This document shows positions 4,345 through 8,200 of a stretch of 8,200 nucleotides of DNA, in pieces. The position numbers and the translations under genes are program-made. The notes under the pieces are model-generated. The model ran no database searches. It was not told the origin of the DNA and saw only the letters and a program-made list of their open reading frames with translations. Every line of letters begins with the position of its first letter. Position 1 is the stretch's first letter. Origin of the DNA: Patescibacteria group bacterium (GTDB taxonomy: Bacteria > Patescibacteriota > Minisyncoccia > Minisyncoccales > JAHIOY01). The DNA lies in NCBI GenBank assembly GCA_018894495.1, contig JAHIOY010000114.1:1-8200 (forward strand), read 5' to 3'.

Positions 4345-5061
4345 TTATTTTTCAATGACTTTCCTGTGTTTTTTCCGCCACTCTTCAATTTTTTGGTGAT
4401 GGCCTGATAATAAAACTTTTGGCACCCTCCAAAATTTCGCTTTACGAAATTTAGGAGGGCAAGCCCGCCAATTTTTAATATATTTATTTGGTTCGAAAAC
4501 TTCCGGTCTGGTATATTGGGGGTATTCAATAAATCCCTTTTCTTTGGTAATTCTTTCCTTTAATAGTTGGGGTTTTCCCAAAACCCCGGGAATTAAGCGC
4601 GCCACCGTCTCTATCACCACCATTGCCGGCAAATCCCCACCCATTAAATCATAATCGCCGATTGACAACTCCTTATCAGCAATATATTTTGCCACCCTAT
4701 CGTCCACCCCTTCGTATCGGCCGCAAATCATTATCAAACGGTCTAATTTTGAAAACTGATAAGCAACTTTCTGATTGAATTTCTCTCCTCTCGGCGTAAA
4801 AAGAATAACTTTTAACTTTTCACTTTTAACTTTTAACTTCAAAGTTGAGACCGCTCGAAAGACGGGCTCAACTTTGATGACCATTCCCAATCCTCCGCCA
4901 TAAGGTCTATCATCAACCGTCTTATGCTTATCTTTTGCCCATTTTCTTAAATCGTGAATATAAATTGAAATTAAGCCGTTTTTTTGGGCTTTTTTAATAA
5001 ACGTTTCTTTCAGATAAGAATCAAAAATTTTAGGAAAAATTGTAATAATGTCAAACCGCAT
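4345..5061 (-). CDS. trmD: tRNA (guanine-N1-)-methyltransferase TrmD
   Basis: SPOUT-class methyltransferase that makes m1G37 in tRNAs, preventing +1 frameshifts. The N-terminal domain starts MRFDIITIFPKIFDSYL, with DDRPYGGGLGM at 50-60. The trefoil-knot SAM site is visible as ICGRYEGVDDRV (112-123), SIGDYDLMGGDLPAMVVIE (133-151) and RLIPGVLG (155-162). The C-terminal part has YPQYTRP (180-186) and VPKVLLSGHH (213-222). Two insertions are seen: about 74-86 (LKLKVKSEKLKV) from a heptamer tandem repeat, and 200-212 (ACPPKFRKAKFWR) from a palindrome, between the YTRP block and VPKVLLSG. The usual DSF catalytic Asp in the linker before YTRP is not evident; the segment reads LLKERITKEKGF. The gene follows khpA, in the usual trmD neighbourhood, but S16, RimM and L19 are absent. 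Confidence 0.94.
   Translation of the reverse strand: MRFDIITIFPKIFDSYLKETFIKKAQKNGLISIYIHDLRKWAKDKHKTVDDRPYGGGLGMVIKVEPVFRAVSTLKLKVKSEKLKVILFTPRGEKFNQKVAYQFSKLDRLIMICGRYEGVDDRVAKYIADKELSIGDYDLMGGDLPAMVVIETVARLIPGVLGKPQLLKERITKEKGFIEYPQYTRPEVFEPNKYIKNWRACPPKFRKAKFWRVPKVLLSGHHQKIEEWRKKHRKVIEK
4425..4459. repeat. Palindromic insertion in trmD
   Basis: CCCTCCAAAATTTCG (4425-4439) and CGAAATTTAGGAGGG (4445-4459) are 15-nt arms with one mismatch and a CTTTA loop. The element lies within 39 nt that encode ACPPKFRKAKFWR, inserted between IKNWR and VPKVLLSG; the WR at its end repeats the WR just before it. Confidence 0.85.
4807..4839. repeat. AACTTTT heptamer tandem repeat inside trmD
   Basis: Units AACTTTT, AACTTTT, CACTTTT, AACTTTT and AACTT run head to tail. 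On the coding strand they give the Lys/Leu-rich insertion LKLKVKSEKLKV. Because the unit is 7 nt, gain or loss of a single unit would break the frame, and only changes of three units keep it. Confidence 0.8.
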
Positions 5062-5081
5062 AAATCGATGCTAATATACGA

Positions 5082-5096
5082 ATTATACTAATTATA
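5082..5096 (-). promoter_or_regulatory. Possible trmD promoter -10 boxes
   Basis: Two exact TATAAT hexamers on the minus strand (5096-5091 and 5087-5082) lie 21-35 nt before the trmD ATG and after the khpA-side terminator. No good -35 hexamer stands 17 nt upstream of either, and the region is AT-rich, so this is only a candidate. Confidence 0.3.
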
Positions 5097-5124
5097 CGAA
5101 TATTAGTATATTGGTATCGCATTA

Positions 5125-5166
5125 AAAATGAAAACGGCACTATTCAACTATAATAGCGCCGCTTTC
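5125..5166 (-). terminator. Rho-independent terminator after khpA
   Basis: On the minus strand a 15-bp stem GAAAGCGGCGCTATT / AATAGTGCCGTTTTC (5166-5152 / 5144-5130) closes a 7-nt loop and is followed by ATTTTT. It contains two G-U pairs that would be A-C mismatches on the plus strand, so the hairpin is better formed by minus-strand RNA. It lies 29 nt past the khpA stop. Confidence 0.75.
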
Positions 5167-5195
5167 TGTATTTGTAAACGAGTTGATGATTTCGC

Positions 5196-5510
5196 TTACA
5201 GTTTCAATTCATCGAGTTCGCCGGCCGGGGTTGTCCTCGGGCGAGGAGTGGCTCCTTCCGGTTCCTCAATCTTCAAATTCACTCGAGCGTGATTTTTTAG
5301 ACCAACAATGCGAACCAGAGAACGAATGGCTCTGGCGGTTGATCCTTCCCTGCCGATGATCTGGCCCATATCTTCGGAATTTACTCTCAAAGAAAGTAAG
5401 ACGCCCATCTCATCAACCTTGCGGTCAATTTTGACATCTTCTGGGTGATCAACTAAGGACTTAACCAAATACTCAAGGAATTCTTCGTCGTTTATTTTTT
5501 TCTCGTCCAT
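5196..5510 (-). CDS. khpA: KH-domain RNA-binding protein (KhpA/YlqC family)
   Basis: Small single-KH RNA-binding protein. Residues 8-20 match the usual N-terminal helix (EEFLEYLVKSLVDHPEDV), and the GxxG loop is IIGREG (51-56), followed by STARAIRSLVR, the KH recognition helix. Family members are about 75-80 aa; this one has 104 because of a Pro/Thr-rich and acidic tail (about 84-104, EEPEGATPRPRTTPAGELDE). Relatives bind structured RNAs and pair with KhpB in some bacteria; the target here is unknown. It lies upstream of trmD as in many bacteria, but a terminator separates them. A GAAAG stretch 5-9 nt before ATG 5510 could be a weak ribosome binding site. Confidence 0.9.
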   Translation of the reverse strand: MDEKKINDEEFLEYLVKSLVDHPEDVKIDRKVDEMGVLLSLRVNSEDMGQIIGREGSTARAIRSLVRIVGLKNHARVNLKIEEPEGATPRPRTTPAGELDELKL

Positions 5511-5598
5511 AATTCTTTCTGTTTGCCAGATTAACTGAAGTTAATCATTTCAAGTAGCCCGACCTTTTTTCTTATCCGATTCTCTAAGCTACTATTTC

Positions 5599-5627
5599 AG
5601 TATTGTCCAATTCCGCAAATTTGTCAA
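5599..5627 (-). promoter_or_regulatory. Sigma70-type promoter for khpA
   Basis: On the minus strand an exact TTGACA (5627-5622), a 17-nt spacer and AATACT (5604-5599, 4 of 6 matches to TATAAT). It lies about 85 nt upstream of the khpA start, in the gap after the accessory genes. No other signal is seen in 5511-5675. Confidence 0.6.
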
Positions 5628-5675
5628 GGAGTTGTGAATGTATATTTTTTACACACAATACAGATAAAAATCACT

Positions 5676-5780
5676 TTATTTTATGATACTTCCAGGAGGA
5701 ACTTCTTTTTCTGGACTTTCTGCTGATAAAACTTTTCCAATTTTTATTTCTAATTTTTCAAAATCTTCAATTGTAGCCAT
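5676..5780 (-). pseudogene. Remnant of a tRNA-binding (OB-fold) domain protein
   Basis: A 34-codon frame, MATIEDFEKLEIKIGKVLSAE, then SPEKEVPPGSIIK and a stop. The first 21 residues closely match the start of the tRNA-binding OB-fold found in CsaA and at the MetRS C-terminus (typically IxxxDFxKLDLRVGKIxxAE). The continuing OB-fold strands are missing, so this is a fragment left by deletion or a very short derived peptide. It lies after the EVE-like gene and before the khpA promoter. It may not be translated. Confidence 0.5.
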
Positions 5781-5843
5781 TTTTTATTTTGAAAAGATTT
5801 TCGGTTAAGCCTTACTACTGGTAGCTCGTTTTTGAAAAACTAA

Positions 5844-6308
5844 TTACGACTTTTGTGGTCTTTTGTTTAATTCTATGAATAATTGATCAAACTGCTCCTT
5901 TGTTATTTTTATAAGTCCGCCGGGTCGTTGCATCTTCTCTTTTGGCGATTTAAGTATTTTCCTTATGGTATCAAGTGGAACCCCATCTCGCGGATGTATT
6001 CTTACACTTAAATTTATTTTTACATCATAGGGAAATTCTTTTTCTTCTCCTCTTTCTATCCCGTGTTTTTGTCCATCTTGATTAGTAATAACTTCGGGAG
6101 GTAATTGAACCGTTCCTTGGGCAAAAATAGTTTTCGCTCCTATTTTATCGTTCTCCTTACCGCCTGTTTCATAAAGAAAAAATCCATCGCATTCACTAAA
6201 ACGTTCGGCTGCTCGTTTTTGCCCCTCGGCAAATTCTGTTTTATCTTTATGTGGATACCCTTTTTGACCGCCAGGCCCCCAAATATTTTTAATATAATAA
6301 TTATTCAT
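5844..6308 (-). CDS. Small EVE/PUA-like domain protein
   Basis: 154 aa starting MNNYYIKNIWGPGGQK. A TTG start 9 nt upstream (6317) is possible, but ATG 6308 is preferred. I do not recognise it with certainty. The opening YYIKNIWG, the middle ERFSECDGFFLYETG and GAKTIFAQGTV, and a C-terminal KITKEQFDQLFIEL resemble the fold pattern of EVE/PUA-like domains (a polar hydrophobic core with a GxG turn), which bind modified bases in DNA or RNA and often accompany defence or RNA-modification genes. No membrane segment or signal peptide is seen. It follows the coiled-coil/Fn3 gene by 63 nt and precedes the OB-fold remnant; none of its neighbours explains its role. Confidence 0.55.
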   Translation of the reverse strand: MNNYYIKNIWGPGGQKGYPHKDKTEFAEGQKRAAERFSECDGFFLYETGGKENDKIGAKTIFAQGTVQLPPEVITNQDGQKHGIERGEEKEFPYDVKINLSVRIHPRDGVPLDTIRKILKSPKEKMQRPGGLIKITKEQFDQLFIELNKRPQKS

Positions 6309-6371
6309 AATTTTCAATTTTAAATTTAATAACGACTTTTTTAATTTTTTCTTTCATAAATTTATTTTTCC

Positions 6372-7328
6372 TTAGGGCGTGAGCGTCGGCGATGGGGACG
6401 CAAGAGTAGTAAATGATTGCTCACTGCGTAACGCTGAATGTCCATTAGCACTCACAGAATGAACTTCGTAATAATAAACGGTGCCTTTAGTGAGATTATT
6501 AAGATTCAAACTATGATTGATTGTATCAGCTGAATCGATAACTCTCGTTGTATGCGGGGATGTAAAAGGACCTGGAGCTATTGGATCCAGAGGACTATTT
6601 GCATAAAATATTTCGCTATTAGCCAATTCATTGGTAACCCATGTGATGGTAACTGAGTTTTCCGTTATGTTTGCAATTTGAATATTTGAAATTATTAAAC
6701 GCAATGAAGTATCTGCCGGGAGACATTGCTTGCAAAGCGTGTAAAGAGGAGGTTCAATCTCTACTCCATCTTTAAAAGCACTCTGACTAATAGATGCACA
6801 GTCAAGAATAAAAGCAAAATAATTTTTGTAATCCGAGCACTTGAGTGGAGTGACTGGGTGTGGCCCCGAGGAGGCCCCACCACCCCCACCTCCAGAAGTC
6901 GGCGTAGCGGGGGTTGCGGGTGTCGCTGGTGTCGGCGTAGTTTCCGAAGTTTTTGGAGTAGATGGTTTAATCGGTGCAGGCGTAGGTGTGATTTTTTGCT
7001 TCTGATTGCTCAATTCTTCAATTACTTTTTCTCGCTCTTCATCTTTGGTTTTTAATTCCGCCACTTCTTTTTTCAACTGCTCAACTTCGCCTTTGAGTTC
7101 AGCGATTTGTTTTGTGGCTTCTTCTTGGCCTTTCCTGCTTGTTTCAATTGCTTTTTCAATCGCCTTTTTTGCCTCGTCTGGAACTTTATTATAAACTTCT
7201 GCTAAAACTTCCTGGTGTTTTAATGTATTATCGGCAATCGTTGAAAGCAGATTTTCCGCCTTTGTTTTATCCCCTATTGCTTTTGATTCGTTAGTGGCAA
7301 GCGAAATGTCTTTTTGATAGTTTGCCAT
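6372..7328 (-). CDS. Coiled-coil / Fn3-like surface protein, probably 5'-truncated
   Basis: 318 codons from ATG 7328. Residues 1-72 resemble the end of a DUF5667-type helical domain (DNTLKHQEVLAEVYNKVPDE and KAIEKAIETSRKGQEEA). A heptad-rich coiled coil covers about 72-110, then a Pro/Thr linker (113-144), a GGGGGG run, a small four-Cys segment (C164, C177, C199, C202) and an Fn3-like beta-sandwich (about 208-308, VTITWVTNELANSEIFYA ... GTVYYYEVHS ... QSFTTL). The C-terminal architecture is extracellular, but no signal peptide exists. The homologous reading continues upstream of the ATG as LEAVAEA and then meets a stop at 7358-7356. It therefore looks like a gene that lost its N-terminus beside the palindrome-rich stretch 7363-7425. 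Expression is uncertain because a terminator lies upstream. Confidence 0.7.
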   Translation of the reverse strand: MANYQKDISLATNESKAIGDKTKAENLLSTIADNTLKHQEVLAEVYNKVPDEAKKAIEKAIETSRKGQEEATKQIAELKGEVEQLKKEVAELKTKDEEREKVIEELSNQKQKITPTPAPIKPSTPKTSETTPTPATPATPATPTSGGGGGGASSGPHPVTPLKCSDYKNYFAFILDCASISQSAFKDGVEIEPPLYTLCKQCLPADTSLRLIISNIQIANITENSVTITWVTNELANSEIFYANSPLDPIAPGPFTSPHTTRVIDSADTINHSLNLNNLTKGTVYYYEVHSVSANGHSALRSEQSFTTLASPSPTLTP

Positions 7329-7362
7329 TGCTTCTGCAACCGCTTCGAGTTTTCCTTAACCA

Positions 7363-7374
7363 CGCCTTTTGGCG
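7363..7374. repeat. Small palindrome at the truncated end of the Fn3 gene
   Basis: CGCC (7363-7366), TTTT, GGCG (7371-7374). It lies 5 nt from the stop codon that closes the upstream reading of the coiled-coil gene, next to the terminator hairpin. It is short, so weak on its own. Confidence 0.4.
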
Positions 7375-7386
7375 AGCAAGGCGAGT

Positions 7387-7425
7387 ATAAAAATTGGACG
7401 TCGCACGTCTGGTCGCATGTCCAAT
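7387..7425 (-). terminator. Terminator after tRNA-Thr(TGT)
   Basis: On the minus strand ATTGGAC (7425-7419) pairs with GTCCAAT (7399-7393) around a 19-nt loop containing GCGAC/GTGCGAC repeats, followed by TTTTTAT. The hairpin starts 11 nt after the tRNA 3' end and would end the tsf side transcript. The loop sequence is itself quasi-palindromic, so the hairpin may derive from another mobile palindromic repeat. Confidence 0.6.
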
Positions 7426-7436
7426 GACATTTAAAA

Positions 7437-7507
7437 AGCCTCTTGCCAGAATTGAACTGACGTCGACGGTTTACAAAACCGTTGCTTTGCCACTAAGCTA
7501 AAGAGGC
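7437..7507 (-). tRNA. tRNA-Thr (anticodon TGT)
   Basis: Acceptor GCCTCTT (7507-7501) pairs with AAGAGGC, discriminator T. D-arm GCTT-AGTGGCA-AAGC, anticodon arm ACGGT-TTTGTAA-ACCGT with anticodon TGT, T-arm GTCAG-TTCAATT-CTGGC with one G-U pair. CCA is not encoded. It starts 19 nt after the stop of the membrane protein and is probably on the same transcript. It is a second threonine isoacceptor in the window, reading ACA/ACG-type codons. Confidence 0.93.
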
Positions 7508-7526
7508 GAAATTTTAATAATTTGAG

Positions 7527-7901
7527 CTACTTCGGCTTAGCAACTTTCTTAACCTCTTTTCTTTTAACCTCTTTTCTTATTTTCTGCCAATAGTCATCAA
7601 TCTTCAATGTTTTCTTTTTTTGATAGCTTTCTTTCAACTTTTGGACCCAATTTAGAGTAAGATTTTCGATTTTCAAAGCTAAAATTCTAATTTTTGCCAA
7701 AATCTTTTGTAAGAACAACTCGTAAGAGAAATTTTTAAAAGGACTGATTTCTCCGATTCTTTTTTTAAATTTTATGACTAAGGTGTCTTTAACAGGGAAG
7801 GCAGCCGGCAGGGAAACCAAAACTGGGATTTTCCGAAAGACAATCACCACCATTCCCAAAAAGCTAGCTATTAGAATAAACAAAGCAATTAATTCTAACA
7901 T
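7527..7901 (-). CDS. Conserved small membrane-anchored protein of unknown function
   Basis: 124 aa. The N-terminus MLELIALFILIASFLGMVVIVF is one transmembrane helix (about 2-23). Next comes RKIPVLVSLP, a basic amphipathic region, SPFKNFSYELFLQKILAKIRILALKIEN (about 53-80) and a Lys-rich cytoplasmic tail containing DDYWQKIRKEVKRKEVKK. The layout is familiar from CPR genomes as an uncharacterised anchored helical protein; I know no function for it. Tail charge suggests a cytoplasmic C-terminus that could contact nucleic acid or ribosomes, but that is speculation. It follows tsf after 86 nt of AT-rich sequence with ATTAG/AAATTAG repeats and no visible promoter. Confidence 0.8.
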   Translation of the reverse strand: MLELIALFILIASFLGMVVIVFRKIPVLVSLPAAFPVKDTLVIKFKKRIGEISPFKNFSYELFLQKILAKIRILALKIENLTLNWVQKLKESYQKKKTLKIDDYWQKIRKEVKRKEVKKVAKPK

Positions 7902-7987
7902 TGTTGTTAAATTTCTAAATTTTTAGTTATTTGGTCATTAGGTATTGGGATTTGATTAGAAATTAGAAATTAGGTTAATTAGTCATT

Positions 7988-8200
7988 CTAAATTTCATAT
8001 CGCACAAACCTTTTCACTTCAATATTCTCCCCCATTTTAGCGATGTGCTCATCGATCAGGTCCTTGATTGTTTTTGACTCATCTTTAATCCATGGTTGCT
8101 CAAGGAGCGGAATTTCCTTTGGCGAGCTCGCTACAATTTGAAGGCATAGTTCGTGGGCTAATTTTTGGAAGTTTTCGGAGCGAGCCACAAAATCCGATTC
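7988..8200 (-). CDS. tsf: Elongation factor Ts (C-terminal part)
   Basis: The frame enters from the right edge, so the start is outside the window; 70 codons and the stop (TAG) are seen. EF-Ts catalyses GDP release from EF-Tu. ESDFVARSENF corresponds to the conserved NCETDFVARNxxF segment at the start of the dimerisation/core region, and KLAHELCLQIVAS and LLEQPWIKDESKTIKDLIDE are standard EF-Ts sequence. The protein ends with GENIEVKRFVRYEI, directly after the I-x-V-x-RF strand. That makes it the short form without the long C-terminal domains of the E. coli factor, as often in CPR and other compact bacteria. No frameshift is visible. Confidence 0.93.
   Translation of the reverse strand, partial: ESDFVARSENFQKLAHELCLQIVASSPKEIPLLEQPWIKDESKTIKDLIDEHIAKMGENIEVKRFVRYEI

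Noticed and set aside
5841..6341. Direct repeat TAAT(T/A)ACGACTTTT at 5841 and 6327 as ends of a mobile cassette around the EVE-like gene
   Set aside because: Only about 14 bases, A/T-rich, with no terminal inverted repeats or transposase.
6840..6990. Plus-strand Arg-rich frame opposite the Pro/Thr/Gly linker
   Set aside because: It is the shadow of the low-complexity linker on the minus strand.
1..8200. CRISPR array
   Set aside because: The repeats are palindromes and heptamers without regular unique spacers.

Overview
The window looks like a piece of a small, AT-rich genome of the Candidate Phyla Radiation (Patescibacteria, probably a Parcubacteria-type lineage). Reasons: compact housekeeping genes almost all on the minus strand, a short EF-Ts ending in an FVRYEI-type tail, a KhpA-trmD pair, a membrane-anchored beta-propeller protein, a DUF5667-like coiled-coil surface protein, tRNA genes without encoded CCA, and many short palindromic sequences inserted in frame into conserved genes. 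This placement is inference from protein style, not from a search.

Layout in the direction of transcription (minus strand, right to left). The window opens inside tsf (EF-Ts, 8200-7988). A small membrane-anchored protein follows (7901-7527), then tRNA-Thr(UGU) (7507-7437) and a hairpin terminator. Next come three accessory or decayed genes: a coiled-coil/Fn3-like protein that appears to have lost its N-terminus (7328-6372), an EVE/PUA-like small protein (6308-5844) and a 34-codon remnant of a tRNA-binding OB-fold protein (5780-5676). A sigma70-like promoter at 5627-5599 precedes khpA (5510-5196). After a strong hairpin terminator comes trmD (5061-4345).

A translation cluster follows: tRNA-Tyr(GUA), a truncated zinc-finger/HTH/LAGLIDADG-like protein, an interrupted Gly-like tRNA with a complete tRNA-Thr(GGU) inside its anticodon arm, rpmG (L33), tRNA-Trp(CCA) and def. 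The set Tyr, Gly, Thr, L33, Trp echoes the common bacterial tyr-gly-thr-tuf / rpmG-trp-secE neighbourhoods. The tail of the window is def, a PCMT-family methyltransferase, mltG and the start of a beta-propeller protein, spaced 27-36 nt apart and probably one operon.

Two things stand out. First, a tRNA-Thr is nested in a second tRNA whose halves carry 12-nt perfectly complementary GC-rich flanks, an arrangement reminiscent of archaeal split tRNAs. Second, palindromes and heptamer repeats have invaded coding sequence: at least six in-frame insertions lie in mltG, the PCMT gene, def and trmD, and two palindrome families recur within the window. The genes have stayed open and the additions fall between conserved blocks, so the proteins probably tolerate them.
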